Position numbers and translations under genes: made by a program. DNA of 64,000 bases from Aquimarina sp. Aq78 (GTDB lineage: Bacteria; Bacteroidota; Bacteroidia; Flavobacteriales; Flavobacteriaceae), in assembly GCF_900299525.1 (NCBI RefSeq), contig NZ_OMKA01000029.1, forward strand, positions 484,986 to 548,985. The letters run 5' to 3'. Numbering within the stretch: position 1 is the stretch's first letter; the number at the start of each line of letters is the position of its first letter. Of this stretch, positions 6,475 through 15,200 are shown piece after piece. The notes under the pieces are model-generated. The model was not told the origin of the DNA and ran no database searches. It saw nothing but the letters and a program-made list of their open reading frames with translations.

Positions 6475-7629
6475 TTATTTTTTGGGAATCAGAACAAACT
6501 GTTTCTTTCCTTGTTTTTTAATTCTATATTTTTTTGCGATCTCTCCTGCACCTTCCAGATCCAAAGAGTCCGAAATGTATGCTATCCAATCTTGCCTATC
6601 TACAATAACATTATCCAATATTGCATCTGTTAAATTTGCATTTTCTAATTTGGTTCCCCACAATATCGCTTCAGAGAGATCAGCACCGCTAAGGTCTGCT
6701 CCATACAAATTAGCATTTGTAAAATCAACACTTAACAATTCTGCTCGCTGCAAATTAGCATTATGTAACCGTGCTCTTTTTAAATTACCATCTGATAAAT
6801 TGATTTTACTCATTCGTACTTCTTTAAGGTCGCAGCTTTCCATATTAGCAGCAGGCATCTGAGCTTCTGTTAAATCAGAATAATCTAATCGTGCATATTT
6901 AAGATTAACTCCTCTTCCCAGATTAACCTTTCTAAGGTTTGTATATCTAAACTCTGCAGAATTTAAAATATCTTGTGAAGATTCTAGACCTAGATCACTT
7001 TTTAAAAGCGTAAATAGTAGTTGCCCCCGCTCTGGACTAATTGGTTTTTCAATTAACACTCCATCATCAATATAGCGATATGGTTTCATTGCCATACACA
7101 GACCAACTATTCTAGCTTCTAATGTTTTGCTTATATTACGACTACCAGAGCCTTTATATTTCAATTCTTCATTTAAATCAGTAAGAACATCACCCATTAC
7201 AAATACTAATGACGATCTTCGATCTGCCTCTACAAGGTTATTCTGGCTGGTAATTAATTTATTTTGATTTAGCAATAGTTTTGTCTGAAAAATCAATACC
7301 AATGAAGGCACTATCGCAAACAAAAATGCAAACAATCCAATTCTCGTAACTCGCCAGATCACACTAGATGATACATCAGAAACCGTATCTACAGAAACTG
7401 TTTTATATTCTTTATACTCATTAATAGCAGCACTAATACTTCGCTTAAGTCGATTGCCAAAAATTGGAGTACTGGATTTTTTTAAGAGCCACCATCTAAA
7501 TCTTCTTTTTTTCTGTTTCCCTTTATTAATTTTATCCAGCTTATCCTGAAGTAACTTATTTTCGTTTTTTAACCGTTCAATATAATCTTGTTCGTTCACA
7601 GCGCTATAGATTTGGATATTAAAACGCAT
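6475..7629 (-). CDS. Membrane-anchored pentapeptide-repeat protein
   Basis: 384 residues. Order of parts: a short coiled coil (about 14-38, DYIERLKNENKLLQDKLDKI), a basic stretch (38-51), one transmembrane helix (about 96-116, RIGLFAFLFAIVPSLVLIF), a second helical linker with many Gln and Asn, then about 24 pentapeptide repeats of A(D/N)LxX form (about 225-345, for example NLYGADLSGADLSEAIL). A charged C-terminal tail follows. Pentapeptide repeats fold as a right-handed quadrilateral beta-helix and serve as interaction surfaces. The single membrane anchor and coiled coil suggest a scaffold, but no function can be assigned. Confidence 0.75.
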   Translation of the reverse strand: MRFNIQIYSAVNEQDYIERLKNENKLLQDKLDKINKGKQKKRRFRWWLLKKSSTPIFGNRLKRSISAAINEYKEYKTVSVDTVSDVSSSVIWRVTRIGLFAFLFAIVPSLVLIFQTKLLLNQNKLITSQNNLVEADRRSSLVFVMGDVLTDLNEELKYKGSGSRNISKTLEARIVGLCMAMKPYRYIDDGVLIEKPISPERGQLLFTLLKSDLGLESSQDILNSAEFRYTNLRKVNLGRGVNLKYARLDYSDLTEAQMPAANMESCDLKEVRMSKINLSDGNLKRARLHNANLQRAELLSVDFTNANLYGADLSGADLSEAILWGTKLENANLTDAILDNVIVDRQDWIAYISDSLDLEGAGEIAKKYRIKKQGKKQFVLIPKK

Positions 7630-7653
7630 AAGATATAAAAGTTATTATTACTT

Positions 7654-7696
7654 TAAAAAAAAGAGAGCTTTCTTAACGTAGTAAAAAGGCTCTCTT
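7654..7696 (-). terminator. Rho-independent terminator of the 73-residue gene
   Basis: Read on the minus strand, AAGAGAGC (complement of 7689-7696) pairs with GCTCTCTT (complement of 7661-7668) across a 20-base loop and runs into eight T residues. It lies just downstream of the small minus-strand gene and upstream of the pentapeptide-repeat gene. Confidence 0.7.
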
Positions 7697-7727
7697 CGAT
7701 CATAGTAAAATCAGTAGTGGTGTTTTT

Positions 7728-7949
7728 TCATTCGAGATAAGTCGAGATATCTTCTGCAATATCCTCTATTATCGAGAGTTCCTCCTGATCATCGATAAGG
7801 TGAATAGTTTTTATCAAAAGCTGTACATATCCAGATACATATGCTTTCTTTTTTTTATCGCTCACATACTCCTTTCCTTCTACCACTATAAATGCGATTA
7901 AATTGCGTATGATCAATTGTATTTCTGAAATATCTAGCTCCTTTTTCAT
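7728..7949 (-). CDS. Small conserved-looking hypothetical protein (73 aa)
   Basis: 73 residues, acidic at the C-terminus (EELSIIEDIAEDISTYLE) and predicted largely helical, with a KDKKKK-like basic centre. I recognise no family. The ATG start and a proper terminator downstream argue that it is a real gene. It lies 98 bp upstream of the pentapeptide-repeat gene but is separated from it by the terminator, so it is probably transcribed alone. Confidence 0.5.
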   Translation of the reverse strand: MKKELDISEIQLIIRNLIAFIVVEGKEYVSDKKKKAYVSGYVQLLIKTIHLIDDQEELSIIEDIAEDISTYLE

Positions 7950-8117
7950 TAGAAATATTTTAAGTAACTCCCTAAGAATTAGATACTAAAATATAATTAT
8001 GATATTCAAAAAGTACAAAAACAGCCTAATAAAAAGGTTAATCTTCGATTAAAAGCAGCTTTTATCGTTTTGCAGAATACACCTAAAAACTTTATCTTTT
8101 AATGATCCAAAAAAGAT

Positions 8118-8125
8118 TACATTTG
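8118..8125 (+). promoter_or_regulatory. Candidate -7 element of the formylglycine-generating enzyme gene
   Basis: TACATTTG matches TAnnTTTG and lies 45 bases before the ATG at 8170. No TTG is present 17-23 bp upstream, only T-rich sequence. The rest of the 220 bp gap holds a small 6-3-6 palindrome (TTAATC/GATTAA, 8038-8052). Confidence 0.4.
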
Positions 8126-8169
8126 AATAACCAGCTTAAAACAACTTAGATATAAAACACAATTACTAA

Positions 8170-9309
8170 ATGAATAAAGACAAATACTGCAAAAGATATA
8201 GAAAAGAGACACTATTACTTATCTTTTTAGCAATAATTACAAGTTGTAAAAAAGAACAAGAGCTCAAAAAAGTTGAAAAAACCTCAACTACACAACAGAT
8301 ACAAATCATTAAGGATATACCAGAAGGAATAACAATACCAGAAGGAATGGTTTGGATTCCCGGAGGAAACTTCAATCAAGGAGCCGTGAAAAATGATCGT
8401 ATGATCATGAAACATGAGACTCCTGCTCATCCCGTTTCGGTAGATGGTTTTTTTATGGATATAACAGAAGTTACAAATGCGCAGTTTAAAAAATTTATTG
8501 ATGCCACTAACTATGTAACAGTAGCAGAACGAGAAATTGTTTGGGAAGAGATGAAAAAACAATTACCTCCTAATGCTCCTAAACCTCATGACTCTATACT
8601 ACAACCCGGATCATTAATTTTCAAAAAAACAAAAAAGAGTGTTCCAAATCTTTTCGACTATTCTCAATGGTGGTTATGGAAAATCGGAGCTAACTGGAAA
8701 CATCCTTTAGGTCCAGAAAGTTCTATTGAAGGAAAAGACAAGTATCCCGTTGTTCATATTGCCTATGAAGATGCTGTGGCGTATTGTAAATGGGCAGAAA
8801 GAAGATTGCCTACTGAGGCAGAATGGGAATATGCATCCAGAGGGAAAGAAAAAAGCACTATTTTTTTCTGGGGAAATGATATACAAAATTTAAGTAATCA
8901 TGCCAATACGTGGGAAGGAGAGTTTCCTCTAGAAAACACCAAAACAGACGGTTTTGAAAACAAAGCTCCGGTTCGCTCCTATCCATCCAATTCGTATAAT
9001 CTATATGACATGGCTGGAAATGTTTGGGAATGGACACAAGATTGGTACAATACAACGTATTACAATCAATTAAAACAGCAAGGTTTAACTCATAATCCTA
9101 AGGGCGCTGTAAAACCCTACAATCCTAACAATCCTGCTTTGCAAGAAAAGGTCATAAAAGGGGGTTCTTTTTTATGTAGTGATTCTTATTGTGCCAGTTA
9201 TCGTAATAGTGCCAGAATGGCCACCAGCATAGACTCTTCGTTAGAGCATCTAGGGTTTAGAACGGTCCTAAGTATTGGTATGATCAGTGATTCTAAAAAG
9301 ACAGAATAA
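8170..9309 (+). CDS. Lipoprotein formylglycine-generating enzyme (SUMF1/FGE type)
   Basis: 379 residues. A signal peptide ends in ITSC with Cys26 as the lipidation site, so the enzyme should be tethered in the periplasm or outer membrane. Residues 55-370 are a complete FGE-sulfatase domain: GMVWIPGGNFNQG, ITEVTNAQFKKFI, RLPTEAEWEYASRG, NLYDMAGNVWEWTQDW and a C-terminal GFRTV. Unlike many paralogues that lost the active site, it keeps both cysteines in KGGSFLCSDSYCASYRNSAR (Cys336 and Cys341) that bind copper and oxidise a sulfatase cysteine to formylglycine. It is therefore likely a true maturase of exported type I sulfatases, although none is encoded in this window. GldJ/GldK-like gliding lipoproteins share the fold but lack these cysteines. 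Confidence 0.85.
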   Translation: MNKDKYCKRYRKETLLLIFLAIITSCKKEQELKKVEKTSTTQQIQIIKDIPEGITIPEGMVWIPGGNFNQGAVKNDRMIMKHETPAHPVSVDGFFMDITEVTNAQFKKFIDATNYVTVAEREIVWEEMKKQLPPNAPKPHDSILQPGSLIFKKTKKSVPNLFDYSQWWLWKIGANWKHPLGPESSIEGKDKYPVVHIAYEDAVAYCKWAERRLPTEAEWEYASRGKEKSTIFFWGNDIQNLSNHANTWEGEFPLENTKTDGFENKAPVRSYPSNSYNLYDMAGNVWEWTQDWYNTTYYNQLKQQGLTHNPKGAVKPYNPNNPALQEKVIKGGSFLCSDSYCASYRNSARMATSIDSSLEHLGFRTVLSIGMISDSKKTE

Positions 9310-9331
9310 ACCTATTTGTCACTAATTTGAG

Positions 9332-9991
9332 CTACACCATAAGAGAGTTATAAAAATTTACATCATGCATTTTAAATGTTGATAATTGACTGGTTGTTAG
9401 TGCAGCACTATAACCTTTAGTGAACACAAAATCATTCACAAACCATAATTCATCGTCAAAACTAACGGTATTATTCTTCACTTCAAGTTCATTCAGAGGT
9501 ATATAAAACCCCCGTCCATCTGCCTTAATCACACTTTCCTTAATAGTCCAATATTTATAAAACACATTTAACGGGCAGCTCGCACTGTTAATTTCATCCC
9601 ATTGATCTGCAGTCATTAAATCTCTGAAATCTTTTAGGTTTCTCTTTCGATGTTCTTCAATATCAATACCAAGCCTGGTATTTTTTCCTATTGCACAAAT
9701 CACATAATCTCCAGAATGAGATATATTAAAGTCATATCCATTTAAGGTTAAATATGGTCGTTTGTGTGAGTTATAAGCGATAAGATCCCAGATATTGTTT
9801 TCTATATGACAACTCTTTAGTGCTTCAATCAATAGTAAGCGTCCGAACAAATGCGCATGTCTATCTTGCCAACGAATATATTGTGAATTTTTTTTTCTCA
9901 AATCTGGCGATAGTAATGATAAATAATCTGAAAAAAGACTTTGTTCCAGAGGGGTTTTAAAAGATGTATAAAATATATCTATAGAATGCAT
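9332..9991 (-). CDS. Sfp-type 4'-phosphopantetheinyl transferase
   Basis: 219 residues, the usual size of the Sfp/Gsp class. Visible motifs: WQDRHAHLFGRLLL (41-54), NISHSGDYVICAIG (89-102), LGIDIEEH (107-114, Mg2+-binding Asp and Glu) and FYKYWTIKESVIKADGRG (144-161, catalytic Glu and Lys). It transfers the phosphopantetheine arm of CoA to the ACP and PCP domains of the neighbouring assembly line and is the last gene of the cluster. A 136 bp gap with a TACGTTTG -7 element separates it from the thioesterase gene, so it may also be transcribed on its own. It ends convergently 22 bases from the FGE gene. Confidence 0.93.
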   Translation of the reverse strand: MHSIDIFYTSFKTPLEQSLFSDYLSLLSPDLRKKNSQYIRWQDRHAHLFGRLLLIEALKSCHIENNIWDLIAYNSHKRPYLTLNGYDFNISHSGDYVICAIGKNTRLGIDIEEHRKRNLKDFRDLMTADQWDEINSASCPLNVFYKYWTIKESVIKADGRGFYIPLNELEVKNNTVSFDDELWFVNDFVFTKGYSAALTTSQLSTFKMHDVNFYNSLMV

Positions 9992-10004
9992 TCTTAAATC
10001 TTTT

Positions 10005-10012
10005 CAAACGTA
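10005..10012 (-). promoter_or_regulatory. Candidate -7 element of the phosphopantetheinyl transferase gene
   Basis: TACGTTTG on the minus strand matches TAnnTTTG and lies 14 bases before the ATG. No clear TTG -33 element is visible. It would allow basal activation of carrier proteins independent of the large operon. Confidence 0.4.
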
Positions 10013-10127
10013 GTAATAGAGATCATATAAATAGTTTTGAAAATAACTTTTTAACTGTCAGCTTAAATTGACAACCTTCAACTTTTTAGTCTTTTTAGAC
10101 AACTAAATCATTCAAAACTAGACTTTT

Positions 10128-10889
10128 CTATTGTACTATAATCATCTTTTGATTCAATATTGAACCACAGGCATTACTAATTTTATAAGCAATAGCTCTT
10201 GGGTCTTTAAATATGAAAAAATGATCTCCTTCCAGAAATTGTATGATTTGAGGAAGTTCTGTTTCTTCATTCCATTTTTTAATTTTATCTAAAGAAACTT
10301 TGTCTTCTCTCTGCCCTATTTCATCTTTTCCCATACAAACAAATAAAGGAACGGGCAGCGGCTTTTTAATCTTATAGTATGTATAATTTTCGATAGCTTT
10401 AAAATCGGATTTCAGAATTGGGTAGTATAGGGATAAAAGATCCTGATGCTGTAAAATTTCTTTAGGAAGCCCACCCATCTCATTAATTTCTTTCCAAAAC
10501 AAATCTTCTGGTAATGAGGAGATTTCCTTTTTTGAAACTGCTCCAGGAGCTCCTCTACCTGTAAAAAACAAACAAATAGGCAATCGCATATTCTTCTGAA
10601 TCAACAGCTTGGTTAATTCGTAACCCAACAGGGTTCCCATACTATGACCATAAATAAGATAAGGTTCGTTTTTTATATGCCGATATATTTGCTCAAATAT
10701 ATCTTGAACCATTACTGAGATTTCATCTAACAACCTTTCTTTAAACCGGGCTCCTCTACCAGGTAGCTCTACAGTAATCCATTCAAAGTCTTTTGACATA
10801 AACTCTGATATGTTTTTAAAGCTATATTTATTACCTCCTGCAAAAGGTATTGCTATAATTTTTATTTTATCTCTTAAAATTTCATTCAT
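10128..10889 (-). CDS. Type II thioesterase (GrsT/TycF-like) of the NRPS cluster
   Basis: 253 residues, alpha/beta hydrolase. Ser83 in YGHSMGTLLG is the nucleophile, Asp189 in GKDE and His223 in GDHFFIF complete the triad. The opening IIAIPFAGGNKYSFKNI and ELPGRGARFKERL are diagnostic of stand-alone editing thioesterases. These remove acetyl or wrongly loaded groups from PCP and ACP arms and so keep a megasynthase running. It lies six bases after the MFS exporter gene and clearly belongs to the same operon. Confidence 0.92.
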   Translation of the reverse strand: MNEILRDKIKIIAIPFAGGNKYSFKNISEFMSKDFEWITVELPGRGARFKERLLDEISVMVQDIFEQIYRHIKNEPYLIYGHSMGTLLGYELTKLLIQKNMRLPICLFFTGRGAPGAVSKKEISSLPEDLFWKEINEMGGLPKEILQHQDLLSLYYPILKSDFKAIENYTYYKIKKPLPVPLFVCMGKDEIGQREDKVSLDKIKKWNEETELPQIIQFLEGDHFFIFKDPRAIAYKISNACGSILNQKMIIVQ

Positions 10890-10895
10890 TAGAAA

Positions 10896-12176
10896 CTATC
10901 TTTTTTGGTGTTTATTTAATTCTGTAAAATACAATCTGTCAAGATCTTGCAATGATTTATTTTTTCTATACACCAATGAAATTATAGTTAATAATGCACC
11001 TGATATTACGAATACGATTATAATAGATGTTGTGATACTGGTTCCTGGAAAACGATTAAGTATTTGCAGAGAAAAATTCTTAAATATATTGCTTAATTTA
11101 TCGACAACAAATCCTGATAAAAGAAAGGCGATAGGGGCAGCCGCTCCTATAACTAAAGTTCCGACGCCTGTTAATCTTCCAAGTAAGTCTACGGGAACTA
11201 CAGTTTGAAAAAATGTATCATTAGCAATCCCTGAAATAGAAAACATGGCCAATATTAGCATTCCTCCGATTGCCAGGATATAAGGATTAATCTGAATAAA
11301 AAAGCTACAGAGAGTAAGGCCTACTATAACATTTGCCCAAATAACCACTTGAATTGGCTTTTTAATGCCCTTTGTGCTACTCATAATAATTCCGCCAATC
11401 AAACTTCCTGAACCAACTACTGCTAGTACAATTCCCAAGACATACTCATCTGAGAAGTCAAGAATTAACGGTGTCAGTAATACCGTAATAAGTCCTATCA
11501 AAAAATTTGTCAAGAAGAAGAATGAAAATAGATAAATAAATCCTTTTTTTTGATTCATAAATTCTTTGACAACTAAAAAATCTGCTTTTAAGCTAAATTT
11601 TTCTTCTGACTGAGCGACAACGACAAAACTTAATATGCTAAAAGAAATAACTGACACAAAAAAGGTCACTGCATCAATAAAAAATATATTTTTCAATCCA
11701 ATGAGTTTATACAGCACAGGAGCTAGTATAGGAACCCCCATCTGGATAATAGAATGGATTGTACTGGATGCCCCTTGTGCGTTCACTAATCTATTTTTTG
11801 GCACCAATGCGGTGGTTGAAATATAAAAGGCGTTAAACACAAACATACTGGCTATAGAACCTATCCCAGCGACTATCATGATATGCCACGGAACCAAATT
11901 CCCAAGATAATACAACGTCATTAAGGTCAAACTACCACATCCTGCAATGAGCTGACCATAAATTATCATCTTTTTTTTGTTCCATCGATCTACTAAACCA
12001 CCTATAACAGGAGCCAAAAAAATTGCCGGCGCAGCTTCAAAAAACCAAATCATTGAGTATATAGTTATACTTCCTTCAGGCTGATCCAATATCCACACAC
12101 TCAATGCAAAATCTGTTAAATCCGTTCCAAATATTGAAAACATTAGTAGTCCCAAATAGACATAATATTTTTTCAT
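10896..12176 (-). CDS. MFS exporter (MFS_3/EntS-like)
   Basis: 426 residues with about 11-12 hydrophobic helices. The loop 2-3 signature GGLVDRWNKKKM is characteristic of the major facilitator superfamily, and the overall pattern (FGTDLTDFALSVWILDQ at the start, VNAQGASSTIHSI near helix 5) fits the EntS/macrolide-efflux group. It lies 66 bp after the final NRPS gene and six bases before the thioesterase gene. The likely job is proton-driven export of the finished lipopeptide across the inner membrane, which would also give self-protection. No ABC exporter or outer-membrane partner is encoded in the cluster. Confidence 0.88.
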   Translation of the reverse strand: MKKYYVYLGLLMFSIFGTDLTDFALSVWILDQPEGSITIYSMIWFFEAAPAIFLAPVIGGLVDRWNKKKMIIYGQLIAGCGSLTLMTLYYLGNLVPWHIMIVAGIGSIASMFVFNAFYISTTALVPKNRLVNAQGASSTIHSIIQMGVPILAPVLYKLIGLKNIFFIDAVTFFVSVISFSILSFVVVAQSEEKFSLKADFLVVKEFMNQKKGFIYLFSFFFLTNFLIGLITVLLTPLILDFSDEYVLGIVLAVVGSGSLIGGIIMSSTKGIKKPIQVVIWANVIVGLTLCSFFIQINPYILAIGGMLILAMFSISGIANDTFFQTVVPVDLLGRLTGVGTLVIGAAAPIAFLLSGFVVDKLSNIFKNFSLQILNRFPGTSITTSIIIVFVISGALLTIISLVYRKNKSLQDLDRLYFTELNKHQKR

Positions 12177-12242
12177 TAACTTTTTATTTATATGTGATAC
12201 ACCTACACAACACCTGTGTTCGGATGTAATATTTTGAAGATT

Positions 12243-15200
12243 TTATCCCAAAGAAGGTTCATCGGCAAGTATCTGCTGATGTATCTTTAAGTTTTCATTG
12301 AGATTTTGACTTATTTCAATGACATGTGGAAGTGATAATATTTCGGTATGACCTGCTTTTATTGGGTATACTTTTACTTCTTTATTAGTATACTCCTGCC
12401 AACCAAAATCTTTTGCCTGTAATACTTTCTCAAAAATTTCTTTGTCTGTACCTCTAAGTGTTGTGGGATCAACATCTAATTTGTCTTTACTTCTAAACAA
12501 TAAAACCTGAGTATTTAACTTAACATTAGTTTGGGGATAGTAACTAAATGTACAGTTATTAATATAAACCTGAACCCGTCCTTTCATTTTTGTTTCAAAT
12601 GGAGACTTCAGCTTCTCTATTAATTTATACACCACTCCTATCTTTTTATCGTCCGATACATTTTGGAATAAAGAAGGAATTAAGTTGATATTTACGCCAA
12701 ATTCCAGATTAATAAAACGAACTATCTCGAATAATAGTGTTTCAATGTCTTCTTCAGGTATCAGAACAGAAGTCAAAGGGTGGTTAATTACTGCCGCATC
12801 AAAAATTAACAGTTCACTAACTTCATAACCTCTATTATGGAGTTGTAATGCCATCTCAAGCGCTACTTTACCTCCAAAAGAATATCCTCCTATACAATAC
12901 GGTCCATAAGGGTTTACTTTTTGCATTTCTGTTATAAAAAGAGAGGCTATTTGCTCTACAGTTTTCAGGGTAGGAGTTATTCCATCTATTCCCGGACATT
13001 GAAAAGCATAAAAAGGTTGTTCTTCACCTAATAAATCTGCCAGATTGTAGAAAGGTATAGCTGTACCCACTCCGGAAGGAGCACAAAATATAGGTTTTTT
13101 ATATCCTTCTTTATTAAAGCCTATAAGAATCTTATCTGAATCATTGTCTATTGATGGCAATTTATCACTTAATGCTGCTATCGTAGGACACTCGAATACA
13201 TCTCGAATACTTAATGTTGTATTGTATACATTATTCATTTGAACTACTAATTTCATAGCTAGTAAGGAATGCCCTCCCAAGCTAAAAAAATTGTTATGTA
13301 TTCCTACCTTATCTACCTCTAATATGTTTTGCCATATTTCTACAAACTGTTTCTCAATTTTGTTTCTAGGTGCAACATATGTTATTCTGGAAGTCTTTAA
13401 CAACTCTATATCCGGTAATGAGTTTTTATCAACCTTTCCATTATTTGTCAAAGGCATTTCATCCAGTTTCATCCACAATCGCGGGATCATATATTCTGGT
13501 AATCTGGATTGTAAATTATTCTGTAAAGCTTCGTTATTAAACTTTTTTTCCGTGACCACATATGCTATCAATTGGTTATCACCTCCTGCTCCTTCTTTGG
13601 TTATTACACAGCAGTCCACAATTTCAGGTATTTGAGATAGTACTGTTTCTATTTCTCCAAGTTCTATGCGATATCCCCGAACTTTTACCTGATGATCTTT
13701 TCTTCCTATGAAATCAATAGTACCATCTGGCAACCACTTTGCCAAATCCCCTGTTTTATATAGTTTTTCTCCTTTTATAAATGGGTGATCTATAAATTTC
13801 TGACTTGTTAGATCTTCTTGCTTCAAATATCCTCTGGCCAGCCCGGGTCCGCTGATACACAATTCTCCAACAACACCAATCGGCACTAATTGCTCCTGGG
13901 GTCCCAGAATATAGATCCTTGCATCCGAAAAAGGTTTACCTATTGGTATATTGCTGTATTGTCTATGAATATTTACTTCATGAAGTAGTTTTCCGATAGT
14001 AGTTTCCGTTGGTCCGTAATGATTAATTATTTTTAAGTCTTTTCCGGTTTTCTTTATCTTCTGAATTACTTCAACATTCAGAATGCTCCCTCCAAAAATA
14101 ATCCCTTGTTCTGGTAATAATACTCCATTATTAGTTTCTAAAGAAAGCCAGTGAGAGGGAACTATTTTTATAAAATCGATTGAGTTGTTTTCAAAATATG
14201 ATTGAAGTGCTACCGGATTTTTTAGTTCGTCTTTTGTGAATGTATGTAAAGTCCCTCCTGTTAGTAAAGAACCAAACAAAACAGTATTTCCTAAATCTGC
14301 CGCTGTTGTAGACATTAATCCATAATGATATGAATCTTTTATCCCAAGTTTTTTGATCAGTCCATGAAAATAATCTAATATACTTTTATGTTCTATCATT
14401 ACTCCTTTAGGTCTTCCAGTTGATCCAGAGGTATAGATTACGTATGCTAAATCGTTTAAGGATATCAAATTATTTAATGATTCAATAGATTTACTACTGA
14501 TAATTTCCTGATCCCTATCTAATGCAACGAGGTCTATATTTCTAATACTTTCTAGAAGTTGGATATTGGTCTCAGCACATAAAATCAATTTTATCTCTGC
14601 ATCTTCAATAATATAGCTTATTCGATCCATTGGAAATTCAGAATCAATTGGGACATATGCCCCCCCAGCTTTAAGCACTGCCATAATTGCTGTAATCATT
14701 TCAGGAGATCGATCCAGACATACTCCTACCAATGTATCTTTGGTTATTCCTTTATCACCTAATAGATGAGCTAATTGATTAGATTTTTCTCTTAACTCTC
14801 TGTATGTTATTTCTTTTCCTTCAAAAACAACTGCTACGGCTTTTTCATTTTTCAAACACTGCTCTTCAAACAAATCCACGATAGTTTTATCTGAAGAGAA
14901 ATTAGTTTTATCAGAATTAAACACTTCTAACAACTGATTTTTTTCACCTTCGGTTAACAGAGGGATTATATCTATTGATGTTTCAGGGCTTTTAGATATA
15001 TTAGTTAATATTTCCTGATAATGACAAATCATTTTACGAGTAGTTTCTTCCTTAAAAAGATCTGTTGCATATTCTACCCATAGGGACAATCCTTCTTCAT
15101 TATCCTCTGCGGTAATTTTAATATCAAATTTGGAAGTAGTATTAGTATAATGGTACGGCGCCAAACTTAATCCATCGAGTTCAATTTTTTTCTCTTCGGT

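Noticed and set aside
8170-9309. Gliding-motility lipoprotein GldJ/GldK
   Set aside because: Those share the fold but lack the paired active-site cysteines seen here at 336 and 341.
10020-10127. Terminator between the thioesterase and PPTase genes
   Set aside because: Only weak 4-5 bp stems (GTCT/AGAC, TGTCA/TGACA) without a proper T-run are visible.
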